A DNA stretch of 64,000 bases. Source: Sulfitobacter sp. DFL-14. Lineage in GTDB: Bacteria; Pseudomonadota; Alphaproteobacteria; Rhodobacterales; Rhodobacteraceae. Position 1 is the stretch's first letter. The number at the start of each line of letters is the position of its first letter. Where the stretch lies: the NCBI RefSeq assembly GCF_003335585.1, contig NZ_QBFD01000029.1, forward strand, positions 250,625 to 314,624, in the 5' to 3' direction. The position numbers and the translations under genes were made by a program. Of this stretch, positions 1 through 8,335 are shown in pieces. The notes beneath the pieces are model-generated. The model was not told the DNA's origin, made no database searches, and saw nothing but the letters and a program-made list of their open reading frames with translations.

Positions 1-106
1 GCCGCTTCAGGTTGGGCGCATGGAGCCAGTCGGCGGGACCGTCGGGAAACAGCGTACCGTTCAGCTGGTCGACCATCAGGATGAGAATATTCGGTCTGGT
101 CATCAT
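1..106 (-). CDS. betC: Choline-sulfatase BetC, N-terminal fragment (runs off window)
   Basis: Only the first 35 or so codons are inside the window. They read MMTRPNILILMVDQLNG and onward, the typical start of choline-sulfatase, a cytoplasmic type I sulfatase that releases choline from choline-O-sulfate. The catalytic Cys/Ser motif lies outside the window. The start ATG overlaps the betI stop as ATGA (bases 106-103), so the two genes are translationally coupled in one operon. A second ATG directly follows the first, so the start could be either. The identification rests on the N-terminal motif plus the adjacent betI. Confidence 0.8.
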   Translation of the reverse strand, partial: MMTRPNILILMVDQLNGTLFPDGPADWLHAPNLKR

Positions 107-675
107 TGCGCCCCCAAAAGCAGTTCAAGTGTGGAAAGTGCACTGTTGCGTGCGATGTCAGGGTGCCCGCGCTGGGACAGGGCGGCACGCAGGTAGAGCC
201 CGTCGATCAGCGCCGCGATCGTGTCGGCGTCTGCCTGCGGCTGCGCGCTGATCCCGCGCAGCGCATGGCTCAGGTTCGAGCGCAACCGCCGCTGATAGAT
301 GCGCAGCAGGCGCCGGGTTTCGGGATGGGTGCGCGATGCGGCGTAAAGGGTCATCCAGGCAGAGACCGTATCGGGGGCAAAGCAGGTCTCGTCGAAGCTG
401 GCCTCGATGATGGCCACTGCGCGGTCCTTGCCGCTTTGGGCCCTGGACAGCCGCTTGTGCACCTCTGACTTATATTCCGTCAGGATATGGCGCATTGCCG
501 CGAGGAAAATCTGGTCCTTGCCGCCAAAATAGTGATGCGCCAGCGCCGTGGACATGCCTGCGCGGCGGGCGATCTGGCCCACGGTGACATCCAGCGAATG
601 CGCAGCACCGATCTCGGCGATGGTGGCCTCGACCAGGGCAGAGCGGCGGATGGGCTCCATTCCGACTTTGGGCAT
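103..675 (-). CDS. betI: Transcriptional repressor BetI (TetR family)
   Basis: TetR-family regulator of 190 residues, the normal BetI length. The N-terminus MPKVGMEPIRRSALVEAT is the BetI signature. The helix-turn-helix lies at about residues 31-51 (TVGQIARRAGMSTALAHHYF). The C-terminal ligand domain is all-helical. BetI represses betaine synthesis from choline and is released by choline. Here it lies directly upstream of choline-sulfatase, so the operon handles choline-O-sulfate as an osmoprotectant or carbon source. A 22-base inverted repeat 46 bases upstream is the probable autoregulatory operator. No betA or betB lies in the window; they may follow betC. Confidence 0.93.
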   Translation of the reverse strand: MPKVGMEPIRRSALVEATIAEIGAAHSLDVTVGQIARRAGMSTALAHHYFGGKDQIFLAAMRHILTEYKSEVHKRLSRAQSGKDRAVAIIEASFDETCFAPDTVSAWMTLYAASRTHPETRRLLRIYQRRLRSNLSHALRGISAQPQADADTIAALIDGLYLRAALSQRGHPDIARNSALSTLELLLGAQ

Positions 676-721
676 GCGGATTCGACCTTTCGGTTGCTAC
701 TGCTCCTTCCTAATGAAATGT

Positions 722-743
722 TTATTGATCCGTCAATCAATAA
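722..743. promoter_or_regulatory. Probable BetI operator (inverted repeat)
   Basis: The sequence shows perfect 8-base arms TTATTGAT (722-729) and ATCAATAA (736-743) around a 6-base centre, just upstream of betI. BetI boxes known from other proteobacteria are AT-rich palindromes of the same ATTGAT/ATCAAT type. Position and symmetry fit autoregulation; binding itself is inferred. Confidence 0.65.
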
Positions 744-760
744 CCTGCGGCAGGCGGCAA

Positions 761-1663
761 TCAGACCTTGGTCTGAAAGTTGGCCGGGGTGACTTGGCGG
801 TTCAGCATCGCTTCGCGCCAGGTGATGAAAGTGACGGATGCAAGGATGACGAAACCGCCCAGCACGACCCAGATGTCCACCGGCTCGGCAAAGGCTGCGG
901 CACCAAGTGCCGTGGCCCAGACCAGTTGCAGGAAGGTGACCGGCTGCGTGACCATGACCGGGGCCGCGGCAAAGGCCAGTGTCATCGTGTAATGCCCCGC
1001 GGTCGCGAAGGCCGCGACAGTGGCCAGCAGCATCAGTTCCTTGCCCGTGGGTGCGATCCAGACAGGCAGGGCAAAGGGGGCCAGACCGATGGTCACGAAG
1101 ATCGACATCATCCCGACCACGACGGCCGGACGCACCTCGTCCGCCAGCACCTTGGCCAGCAGATAGGACCCGGCAAAGACCACCGCCGCCGCCAGCATGG
1201 CCAGATGGCCGGGGCTGACCTCGCGAAAGCCGGGGCGCAGGATGATGGCCGCGCCTGCAAGGCCCATCAGGACCGCGATGATTCGTCTCGCGGCCAGCTT
1301 TTCCCCCAGGAAGATGGCCGCGCCGACGGTCACATAGATCGGTGCGAGATAGTTGAGTGCCGTCAGTTCGGCGATGGAGATCCGGGGCATCGCAAAGAAC
1401 CACAGGATCACCCCCAGCGCGTGGCACAGGCCACGCAGGCCGAACAAGGACCACTGCCGTCTGGTCAGGCGCGCGCGCTGCAGCGCCCCGATGGCGGGCA
1501 GCAGGAACACCAGCCCGAAGCCATAGCGGATGAAGGCCGCCTCTGCCGAAGGCAGGCGCGGCCCCATGTATTTGACCAGCGCCGTCACGGCGAGAAAACA
1601 GAAGCCGGTGACAAGCATCCAGAAGATGCCGACCAGCGGGCGATGGGAGGAAGGATCTGTCAT
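761..1663 (-). CDS. EamA/DMT-family transporter
   Basis: A 300-residue integral membrane protein with about ten hydrophobic segments arranged as two EamA repeats (roughly residues 10-140 and 155-285), the standard drug/metabolite transporter architecture. Members export or import small metabolites; the substrate cannot be told from sequence. It is co-oriented with betI, which starts 86 bases downstream, but the BetI operator lies in that gap, so it is probably a separate transcription unit. The start at 1663 (MTDPSSHRPLVGIFWML) leaves a short polar leader before the first membrane helix. Its size is normal for the family. Confidence 0.85.
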   Translation of the reverse strand: MTDPSSHRPLVGIFWMLVTGFCFLAVTALVKYMGPRLPSAEAAFIRYGFGLVFLLPAIGALQRARLTRRQWSLFGLRGLCHALGVILWFFAMPRISIAELTALNYLAPIYVTVGAAIFLGEKLAARRIIAVLMGLAGAAIILRPGFREVSPGHLAMLAAAVVFAGSYLLAKVLADEVRPAVVVGMMSIFVTIGLAPFALPVWIAPTGKELMLLATVAAFATAGHYTMTLAFAAAPVMVTQPVTFLQLVWATALGAAAFAEPVDIWVVLGGFVILASVTFITWREAMLNRQVTPANFQTKV

Positions 1664-1700
1664 GGCGCGACCATGACCGCGCCGCCAGACAAGGGCAAGA

Positions 1701-2300
1701 TCACATCAGCAGCAACTTAGCGGCAATCGCCCACATCGTCACGGCAATCACCGCATCCAGAACCTGCCAGCTGTAGGGGCTGGCAAAAAGCGGGCTCAGC
1801 AGCCGCGCGCCATAGCCCAGGCTGAAGAAAAAACAGAAGCTGGCAACCACCGCGCCGCTGCCAAAGGCCAGCCGGTCGGGATATTGCGCCGAGATCGAGC
1901 CGAGCAGGACCACGGTATCAAGATAGACATGCGGGTTCAGCCAGGTCAGCGCCAGAAGCGTCAGCAGCGTGTTGCGCAGGCTTGCCTGCGCGCCGCCCCC
2001 GACCGCCAGCGCGGCCCCGCCCCGCCAGGCCGACAATGCATTGCGCGCGCCGTACCAGATCAGACAGGCAGCACCACCATAGCGCATCAGCGGCTCGAAC
2101 CATGGCACCTGTTCCGCCAATGCGCCAAAGCCCGCGACTCCGGCGGCGATCAGCGCCGCATCGGACAGCGCACAGGTCAGGCAGACCACGAACACATGGG
2201 CACGTCGCAACCCCTGCCGCAGGACAAAGGCATTCTGCGCCCCTATTGCCAGAATCAGCGTCAGGCTCAGGGTAAAGCCTGGCAGGAAGGAGATAAGCAT
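1701..2300 (-). CDS. LysE/ArgO-family basic amino acid exporter
   Basis: A 199-residue membrane protein with about six hydrophobic helices and the LysE-family N-terminal motif GAQNAFVLRQGL (about residues 21-32) plus the later LTWLNPHVYLD segment, typical of ArgO/LysE exporters of arginine or lysine. It is divergent from an ArgP/LysG-type LysR regulator 90 bases away, the classical arrangement in which the regulator senses lysine/arginine and activates the exporter. The protein acts in the inner membrane. Substrate assignment is by family and neighbour, not by residue-level evidence. Confidence 0.88.
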   Translation of the reverse strand: MLISFLPGFTLSLTLILAIGAQNAFVLRQGLRRAHVFVVCLTCALSDAALIAAGVAGFGALAEQVPWFEPLMRYGGAACLIWYGARNALSAWRGGAALAVGGGAQASLRNTLLTLLALTWLNPHVYLDTVVLLGSISAQYPDRLAFGSGAVVASFCFFFSLGYGARLLSPLFASPYSWQVLDAVIAVTMWAIAAKLLLM

Positions 2301-2389
2301 CGAAACTCCGGCGGTTGTTGCGCCGCTTGACTATGAGACCGGGCGTGATTACGCAAATTAATCCGGATCAGATGAGTTAAGGACAGCTA

Positions 2390-3289
2390 ATGTCACTCGA
2401 TACGCACCAGCTTGCCGCACTTGCCGCCGTGCTGCGCCTGGGCAGTTTCGACGCGGCGGCAGCGGCACTGCAGGTCACCCCCTCTGCGGTGTCGCAACGG
2501 ATCAAGGCGCTGGAGGAAAGTATCGGCACCACCCTTGTCCACCGCGCCCAGCCCTGCACGGGCACGCCTTTGGGCAAACGGCTGGCCAAACATGCCGAAG
2601 ACGTGGCCCTGCTTGAGGCGAATGCACTGGCGGGGCTGACCGATGGGCAGGCCGCCGCGCCCCGGGTATTGCTTGCGGTGCCTGCGGACAGCCTGGCGAC
2701 CTGGCTGATCCCGGCGCTGGCGCAGGTCGGGGACATGTGTTTCGATCTGGTACTGGACGATCAGGACACATCTGACGAGTGGCTGCGCCGGGGGGAAGTC
2801 AGCGCCGCCGTCACCGGGCATGCCCGCGCGGCACCGGGATGCGATGTTCACGCCCTGGGTCATCTGCGCTATGTCGCGACCGCCAGCCCGGCCTTTATGG
2901 AGCGCCATTTTGACGGGATGTTCTCCCTGCCTGCCCTGGCGCAGGCACCGATGCTGGTGTTCAACCCCAAGGACCGGCTGCAACACCGCTGGGCCGAAGC
3001 GCAGGGGGCCGCGCGGTTTCATCCGCCGATCCACCACCTGCCCTCCAGCCACGGATTTGTCGATGCGGCGCTTTGCGGCCTGGGCTGGGGCATGAATCCG
3101 CTCAGCCTGGTGCAGGAGCATCTGCGGCGCGGCACGCTTGTCACATTGGTGCCGGATGCACCGCTGGATGTCCCGCTCTACTGGCAGGTCACGCGGGCGT
3201 TGGCCCCAGCGCTGAAGCGGTTGACCACAGCGGTCCGAAAAACTGCACAAGACCGCTTGAACCTTCGGGCCGAAAAGCCCATGTCATAA
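2390..3289 (+). CDS. argP: LysR-family regulator, ArgP/LysG type
   Basis: A 299-residue LysR-type regulator. The winged helix-turn-helix is at about residues 15-45 (SFDAAAAALQVTPSAVSQR), followed by a substrate-binding domain. The opening MSLDTHQLAALAAVLRLGSF and the HRAQPCTGTPLGKRL stretch are characteristic of the ArgP (IciA)/LysG subgroup that controls amino acid export. It is transcribed divergently from the ArgO-like exporter, and the 89-base AT-rich gap must hold both promoters and the ArgP site. In known cases the regulator recruits RNA polymerase and responds to Lys or Arg; that behaviour is inferred here. Confidence 0.88.
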   Translation: MSLDTHQLAALAAVLRLGSFDAAAAALQVTPSAVSQRIKALEESIGTTLVHRAQPCTGTPLGKRLAKHAEDVALLEANALAGLTDGQAAAPRVLLAVPADSLATWLIPALAQVGDMCFDLVLDDQDTSDEWLRRGEVSAAVTGHARAAPGCDVHALGHLRYVATASPAFMERHFDGMFSLPALAQAPMLVFNPKDRLQHRWAEAQGAARFHPPIHHLPSSHGFVDAALCGLGWGMNPLSLVQEHLRRGTLVTLVPDAPLDVPLYWQVTRALAPALKRLTTAVRKTAQDRLNLRAEKPMS

Positions 3290-3377
3290 AAAGTACACAA
3301 GTGAGTGATCCGGCTATGAAACTTCTGGCGCATCCCACCCGTGCCTCTAGATAACACGCAGCACCAAAGGACACGCC

Positions 3378-3620
3378 ATGCTGGATAACCAACAAAAAAT
3401 AGCTGTCAGCGCCGAGCAACTTGAAGTGATCGAATCCGCGCTGCACACACAATCCAAAATCCTGAACGTACAGGCCGAAGCAGGTGGCAGCGCCGCCCGG
3501 CAGCGCTTGAACGAGGTCAAAAGGCTGCTGGCACTTCTGTCTCAGCAAAAACCCGCCAAGACACCGGAACGCTGCCCGCGCGGTGCGTTCGGCTGGCTGT
3601 GGACACGCTGCCTGGATTAA
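3378..3620 (+). CDS. Small hypothetical protein
   Basis: An 80-residue predicted soluble protein I do not recognise. It has a plausible ribosome-binding site (AAAGGA, 8 bases before ATG) and ends just before a strong terminator, which argues that it is a real gene. Residues 10-55 form an uninterrupted amphipathic, probably helical region (SAEQLEVIESALHTQSKILN followed by a Leu-rich segment). The C-terminus has two Cys (RCPRG and RCLD) and aromatic residues. There is no signal peptide or membrane helix. It follows argP by 88 bases on the same strand and could be cotranscribed. No function can be given. Confidence 0.6.
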   Translation: MLDNQQKIAVSAEQLEVIESALHTQSKILNVQAEAGGSAARQRLNEVKRLLALLSQQKPAKTPERCPRGAFGWLWTRCLD

Positions 3621-3639
3621 CCTGCGCCCTGATCGCATG

Positions 3640-3673
3640 AAAAAACCGCCCCTGGCCGGGGGCGGTTTTTTTT
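3640..3673. terminator. Bidirectional Rho-independent terminator
   Basis: A stem of CCGCCCC (3646-3652) and GGGGCGG (3659-3665) with a 6-base loop, preceded by six A and followed by eight T. It therefore works on both strands, ending the 80-residue gene on the left and the convergent yebC on the right. Confidence 0.93.
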
Positions 3674-3709
3674 GTTGGCGGCAAGAGGTGTCAGCGCTGC
3701 GAAAGCCGT

Positions 3710-4456
3710 TCAGCCGTTCAGCGCTTCCATGACCTCGTCGGAGGCCTCGAAATTCGTGGTGACCCGCTGCACGTCGTCATCGTCCTCCAGCGCATCCACC
3801 AGCTTCATCAGCTTTTCCATGTTCTCCAGATCCATCTCGGTGGTGGTGGTGGGCCGCCAGACCAGTTTGGTCGATTCAGATTCGCCCAGTTCCGCCTCAA
3901 GCGCGGTGGCCACCTCGTTCAGGTCCGTATCCGCACACCAGATGGTGTGGCCCTCCTCCGAGCTTTCCACATCTTCCGCCCCGGCCTCGATCGCGGCCAT
4001 CATGACAGTATCCGCATCGCCCACGGACGCAGGGTAAGTCACCGCGCCCTTGCGGTCGAACATGAAGCCGACCGATCCGGTCTCGCCCAGGTTGCCACCG
4101 TTCTTGGTGAAGGTTGAACGCACGTTGGAGGCCGTCCGGTTGCGGTTGTCGGTCATCGCCTCGACAATCACCGCCACCCCATTGGGGCCATAGCCCTCAT
4201 AGCGGATTTCCTCGTAATCCTCGCCATCCTGTGCCGTGGATTTCTTGATCGCGCGGTCGATCACATCCTTGGGCACGGAAACCGCCTTGGCCTCCTTGAC
4301 CGCCAGACGCAGACGCGGGTTCTTGTCGGGGTCCGGGTCGCCCATCTTGGCCGCGACCGTGATTTCCTTGGACATCTTGGAAAACACCTTGGCGCGCACC
4401 GAGTCCTGCCGGTTCTTGCGGTGCTGAATGTTTGCCCATTTGGAATGGCCTGCCAT
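3710..4456 (-). CDS. yebC: YebC/PmpR-family protein
   Basis: A 248-residue protein of the YebC/PmpR family, whose members bind DNA and, in more recent work on the family, can relieve ribosome stalling. The start is set at the family-invariant [14 protein letters not shown]; an upstream in-frame extension of 54 codons has no family similarity and is rejected. Further hallmarks are [20 protein letters not shown] and SVGFMF near residues 125-155. Length is normal for the family. In many alphaproteobacteria yebC sits near ruvC; here it does not. It is cytosolic, convergent with the preceding gene and separated from it by a terminator. Confidence 0.95.
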   Translation of the reverse strand: MAGHSKWANIQHRKNRQDSVRAKVFSKMSKEITVAAKMGDPDPDKNPRLRLAVKEAKAVSVPKDVIDRAIKKSTAQDGEDYEEIRYEGYGPNGVAVIVEAMTDNRNRTASNVRSTFTKNGGNLGETGSVGFMFDRKGAVTYPASVGDADTVMMAAIEAGAEDVESSEEGHTIWCADTDLNEVATALEAELGESESTKLVWRPTTTTEMDLENMEKLMKLVDALEDDDDVQRVTTNFEASDEVMEALNG

Positions 4457-4708
4457 GGAAACCTCTTGTTCAGTGATAGCTGGTGTTGCGCCTCTATAAA
4501 TGAGCGCTTGGGACCAAACAAGCCACAGCACCGCTTGAGGCCGCCTTTCGCGCCGACCGCATGTGCGCGGTGGCGGCGCCCGCAGCACGCGGTGCCGCGC
4601 GACAGCGACAAAAGGCAATCATATCAAGCGCGTCTGCACATCCGCAGGCCAGCCGGGGCGGCGCAATGTACGCTTCCCCCCCTGAACCATCCAAGCTACA
4701 CCTGTGCC

Positions 4709-6481
4709 ATGAGCACAGATCAGATCATTCTCTTCACCCTCTTCGGCGCGGTTTTCGGTCTGCTGCTGTGGGGCCGGTTCCGCTATGACCTCGTGGCCTT
4801 TGCCGCCCTGATGGCGGGGGTCGTGCTGGGGGTGGTGCCCAGCGAAAACGCCTTTGACGGCTTTGGCCACCCCGCCACGCTGGTGGTGGCACTTGTGCTG
4901 GTGGTCTCTGCGGGGCTGGTGCGGTCGGGCGCGGTTTTTCTGATCACCCGCACGCTGGTGGATGCCTCGCGCAGCCTGGGCGCACATATCACGCTGATGG
5001 GGGCCATCGGCGGCGTGCTGTCGGCCTTCATGAACAATGTCGCGGCCCTCGCCCTGCTGATGCCGGTGGACATCCAGACCGCCCGCAAGGCGGGCCGTCA
5101 GCCGAGGCTCAGCCTGATGCCGCTGAGTTTCGCCACCATCCTGGGCGGCATGGCCACGCTGATCGGCACACCGCCCAACATCATCATCGCCAGCATCCGG
5201 CAGGAATCGCTGGGCGCCCCGTTCAAGATGTTCGACTTTGCCCCGGTCGGCGGGATCGCCGCCATTGCCGGGCTGATCTTTGTCGCGCTGATCGGCTGGC
5301 GGCTGATCCCCACCCGCGAGGATGCGACGCTGGATGCCGAAGACATCTCGCAATATATCGCCGAACTGACCATCCCCGAGAACAACAAGCAGATCGGCAA
5401 ACGCCTGTCCGAACTCTTCGAGACGGCAGAGAAATCCGATGTTGCCATCCTCGGCCTCATCCGCGACGGCAAGCGCCGCTATGGCCAGTCGCGCAATGTC
5501 GCGCTGATGGCGGGCGATGCGCTGGTGCTGGAGGCAACGCCGGATGCGCTGGACGAATTCCGCACCACCCTTGACCTCGCCCTGGCCGACGAAAGCCGCG
5601 AGGAACGGCTGAAGGCGGGCGGCGAAGGGGTCGAGGTGATCGAGGTCGTGGTGCCCGAAAACTCCCGTCTGGCCGGCCGCACCGCACAGGCGGTGGGCCT
5701 GGCCTGGCGGCAGCGCACAATCCTGCTGGGCATATCGCGCAAGGGGCGCAAGATTACCTCGTCACTGCGCACCACCGAAATCCAGCCCGGCGACATCCTG
5801 TTGCTGCTGGTCCCTCGCGAGACGGCAGCCCATGTCACCGACTGGCTGGGGGTCCTGCCGCTGGCGGACCGGGGTCTGACCGTCACCGACAACGCCAAGG
5901 TCTGGCTGGCCATCGGGTTGTTCGGCGGGGCGGTGGCGGCGGCCAGCGTCGGGCTGATCTATCTGCCCATTGCACTGGGGCTCGTGGTCGTGGCCTATGT
6001 GCTGACCCGGATCGTGCCCCTGGCAGAGCTCTATACCCATATCGAATGGCCCGTGGTCGTGCTGCTGGGGTCGATGATCCCGCTGGGGGCGGCGCTGGAA
6101 ACCTCCGGCGGGACAGAGCTGATCGCGAATGCGCTGGTCAGCCTGACCGAAGGCCTGGCCCCCTGGATCGTGCTGACCGTTCTGATGGTGGTCACGATGT
6201 CGCTGTCGGACGTGCTGAACAACACCGCCACCACCATTGTGGCGGCCCCGGTGGGCATCCAGATGGCGCAATCGCTGAATGTCTCGCCCGATCCCTTCCT
6301 GATGGCGGTGGCCGTCGCGGCATCTTCCGCTTTCCTGACCCCGATCGGCCACAAGAACAACACGCTGATCCTTGGTCCCGGCGGCTATTCCTTTGGTGAT
6401 TACTGGCGCATGGGGCTGCCGCTGGAGATCATCGTGGTTGCCGTGTCGATTCCCGCGATCCTGTTCTTCTGGCCGCTCTGA
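4709..6481 (+). CDS. SLC13-family permease with two TrkA-C domains
   Basis: A 590-residue membrane transporter. Two membrane bundles (about residues 5-205 and 390-590) flank two soluble TrkA-C (RCK-C) domains at about 215-290 (from ELTIPENNKQIG) and 309-385 (from IEVVVPENSRLAG). Motifs TLIGTPPNIIIA and ATPIGHKNNT-like segments (TPIGHKNNTLILGPGGY) match the SLC13/ArsB-like superfamily of sodium-coupled anion/dicarboxylate/sulfate carriers. Start chosen at ATG 4709 (MSTDQIILFTLFG), because the longer frame would put 96 non-membrane residues in front. Substrate unknown. A second member of the same architecture lies at 9395-11170. Confidence 0.88.
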   Translation: MSTDQIILFTLFGAVFGLLLWGRFRYDLVAFAALMAGVVLGVVPSENAFDGFGHPATLVVALVLVVSAGLVRSGAVFLITRTLVDASRSLGAHITLMGAIGGVLSAFMNNVAALALLMPVDIQTARKAGRQPRLSLMPLSFATILGGMATLIGTPPNIIIASIRQESLGAPFKMFDFAPVGGIAAIAGLIFVALIGWRLIPTREDATLDAEDISQYIAELTIPENNKQIGKRLSELFETAEKSDVAILGLIRDGKRRYGQSRNVALMAGDALVLEATPDALDEFRTTLDLALADESREERLKAGGEGVEVIEVVVPENSRLAGRTAQAVGLAWRQRTILLGISRKGRKITSSLRTTEIQPGDILLLLVPRETAAHVTDWLGVLPLADRGLTVTDNAKVWLAIGLFGGAVAAASVGLIYLPIALGLVVVAYVLTRIVPLAELYTHIEWPVVVLLGSMIPLGAALETSGGTELIANALVSLTEGLAPWIVLTVLMVVTMSLSDVLNNTATTIVAAPVGIQMAQSLNVSPDPFLMAVAVAASSAFLTPIGHKNNTLILGPGGYSFGDYWRMGLPLEIIVVAVSIPAILFFWPL

Positions 6482-6537
6482 GCGCCGGGGCCACCCGGCA
6501 CCCCGCGCCACATTCAACCTGATTGCCACAACGCACA

Positions 6538-6561
6538 AGGCGCGCGGTTTCCCGCGCGCCT
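6538..6561. terminator. Stem-loop terminator between convergent genes
   Basis: A perfect 10-base stem AGGCGCGCGG / CCGCGCGCCT with a 4-base loop, placed between two convergent genes. There is no long T tract, so it is either a strong GC hairpin terminator or an mRNA end protector. Confidence 0.6.
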
Positions 6562-6585
6562 CTGCTTCAGAAGGGTGATGGAGGA

Positions 6586-8001
6586 TCAGACCTCCATCAG
6601 GTCCTCTTCTTCCTCGATCTCTTCGATCTCTTCCTCGTCGTCCAGCTCGACCGTCATCAGGCCCATCACATCCGCAACCGTGATTTCGCTGTCATCGGCC
6701 CCGTCTGCGGGATCAAAGTCAGGATCGTCGCTGGCGCTGACACCCAGAACTTCGCCATCCGCGGTATCGGAGTTCACCACCAGACGCATGCCCGACAGGT
6801 CGATGTCATCGAAGGTGACGGGACCGTCATCGGACCACAGGGTAAAGTTGGTCTGGGTGACCGTGCCCTGCGTGCTGTCCGCAACCTGGCCGAACTGCAA
6901 CCCGACGTCATAGGGCTGCTCCACACCGGCGCCGTTCGGCAGGGTGGTGACACTGTCCGCCTCGGCCTGAACATCCGTCAACTCGTAACCGGGCGCATTC
7001 TCATCCGGGAAGAAGTTCAGCGAGTCGAGTTCGCTGTCGTCCGTCAGGTTGAAGAACAGACCGTCGATGTCCAGCGGCTCTCCGTCATAGTTGGCCTGGC
7101 TGATTTTGACGAACAACTGGCCTTGCAGGTCCTGCGCGACCTCGATGTCGATCTCGCCCTCATCGCCCATGGTGTAGTGATGAGTAACCTTGCCGTCATC
7201 CGGCTCTTCCGTCGGTGTCTCCGGCTCTTCCGTGCCCTTGGTGCCGCAGGACCCTTTGCCCGTGCCGTCAGAACCTTTGCCCGTTCCATCGGAACCCTTA
7301 CCGGTGCCATCGGAACCCTTGCCGGTACCGTCAGAACCTTTGCCAGTGCCATCGGACCCCCAGGGCCAGCCTTTGCCGGAACCGTCAGACCCTTTACCCG
7401 TGCCGTCAGAGCCCTTGCCGCTGCCGTCGGAACATTTGCCGGTGCCGTCAGAGCCCCAGGACCACCACTTGCCGGAACCATCCGAGCCCTTGCCGGTGCC
7501 GTCCGACCCCTTGCCGGTGCCGTCCGACCCCTTGCCGGTGCCATCGTGATGATCGAACCATTTGCCGAACTTGCCGCCAAAATGCGATTTGTCGAAATGG
7601 TCGGACAGGTGGTTGTCGTACCATTGGGAGAATTTCGAACCTTCGATGCCGCCATTGTGGTAGGAATTACCACCGCAGGCCTCGCCGCCGGAGCCTTTGC
7701 CGGTGCCGCCAGATGCCTTGCCGGTGCCGTCGGAACCCTTGCCGGTGCCGTCCGACCCTTTACCAGTGCCGTCCGACCCTTTGCCAGTACCGTCGGACCC
7801 TTTGCCGCTGCCGTTGAACCAGTCGAAACCTTTGCCGGACCCATCAGACCCCTTGCCGGTCCCATCGGAGCCTTTTCCGGTCCCGTCGGACCCATGGCCC
7901 CAGGTATGGCCAAAGAACTTGTTGGTATGGCTGTTTGTGTTCCACGACGCCTTTACCGGCGTTTTCCCCCACGAGCCAAAGCTCGAAAATCTGAATGTCA
8001 T
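6586..8001 (-). CDS. Heptapeptide-repeat (GSDGTGK) protein with acidic tail, unknown function
   Basis: A 471-residue protein with striking layout. Residues 1-36 are an aromatic/polar leader (MTFRFSSFGSWGKTPVK). Residues 37-106 and 153-255 are tandem GSDGTGK/GSDGSGK heptads, about 9 and 14 units. They are interrupted by aromatic clusters (GFDWFN, WWSW, GWPW) and separated by a His/Phe/Asp-rich segment (111-152). Residues 273-430 form a compact acidic domain (DIDGLFFNLTDDSELDSLNF, later PYDVGLQFG) resembling a module I recall from RTX/type I-secreted proteins. The last 30 residues are almost all Asp/Glu. There is no Sec signal or membrane helix. A strong AGAGGGAAG ribosome site precedes the ATG. 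It may be exported by a type I system; a substrate or matrix role is only a guess. Confidence 0.8.
   Translation of the reverse strand: MTFRFSSFGSWGKTPVKASWNTNSHTNKFFGHTWGHGSDGTGKGSDGTGKGSDGSGKGFDWFNGSGKGSDGTGKGSDGTGKGSDGTGKGSDGTGKASGGTGKGSGGEACGGNSYHNGGIEGSKFSQWYDNHLSDHFDKSHFGGKFGKWFDHHDGTGKGSDGTGKGSDGTGKGSDGSGKWWSWGSDGTGKCSDGSGKGSDGTGKGSDGSGKGWPWGSDGTGKGSDGTGKGSDGTGKGSDGTGKGSDGTGKGSCGTKGTEEPETPTEEPDDGKVTHHYTMGDEGEIDIEVAQDLQGQLFVKISQANYDGEPLDIDGLFFNLTDDSELDSLNFFPDENAPGYELTDVQAEADSVTTLPNGAGVEQPYDVGLQFGQVADSTQGTVTQTNFTLWSDDGPVTFDDIDLSGMRLVVNSDTADGEVLGVSASDDPDFDPADGADDSEITVADVMGLMTVELDDEEEIEEIEEEEDLMEV
7237..7545 (-). repeat. 21-base tandem repeat array encoding GSDGTGK heptads (C-proximal)
   Basis: About 14 in-frame 21-base units, read on the minus strand as GSDGTGK or close variants (GSDGSGK, CSDGSGK, GSCGTKG). 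Units differ at synonymous positions, so the peptide is more conserved than the DNA. Two aromatic inserts (WWSW, GWPW) break the array. Confidence 0.9.
7684..7893 (-). repeat. 21-base tandem repeat array encoding GSDGTGK heptads (N-proximal)
   Basis: About nine in-frame 21-base units of the same kind, with one GFDWFN insert and degenerate last units (ASGGTGK, GSGGEACGG). A region encoding a His/Phe-rich linker separates it from the second array. Confidence 0.9.
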
Positions 8002-8335
8002 ATCTACTTCCCTCTTTAGAACAACTGGTCAACGCTCAAGGGCGTGCCAGAAGGGTCTGGCGCGCGGATGGAGTCCTGATCGTCAAGCGATGGTCTTGGT
8101 TACCCCAGGGCACTTGAATCGAACAAACATTTTGACGAATTTTGCCTTATTTATATGGATTTTCCGTCTCAATCAGAAACAGTTCAGACGCATCTTCCAA
8201 CATTGTTTTGTGAACCCGGCCAATGGGCTTCACCCATCCGCGAATCATCTGCAGCCCCGGCCCGGGAAAGGCCATATTGTCGCCAAGAAGCTGGGCTAAC
8301 CGCTGTGACAAAGCGCAGATGCACAGGAATACCCG
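8002..8335. other. Divergent promoter region, no gene seen
   Basis: A 334-base gap between divergent genes. It contains a relatively AT-rich stretch (about 8125-8165) suited to promoters for either side and the ribosome site of the heptad protein near 8010. I see no tRNA, repeat or small gene with a supportable start. Confidence 0.5.

Noticed and set aside
2390..2400. A riboswitch in the ArgO/ArgP divergent gap
   Set aside because: The gap is only 89 bases and AT-rich; promoters and a LysR site account for it and no structured element is visible.
4421..4708. N-terminal extension of the first SLC13 permease
   Set aside because: It would cover the divergent yebC start and promoter and adds 96 residues with no family similarity.
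7190..7817. Plus-strand frames rich in PVPSEPL or Cys/Arg repeats across the heptad arrays
   Set aside because: They are the mirror reading of the minus-strand GSDGTGK repeats; they lack ribosome sites and any non-repeat domain.
7237..7893. CRISPR-like regular repeats
   Set aside because: Units are contiguous, 21 bases long and in frame, with no unique spacers and no cas genes nearby.
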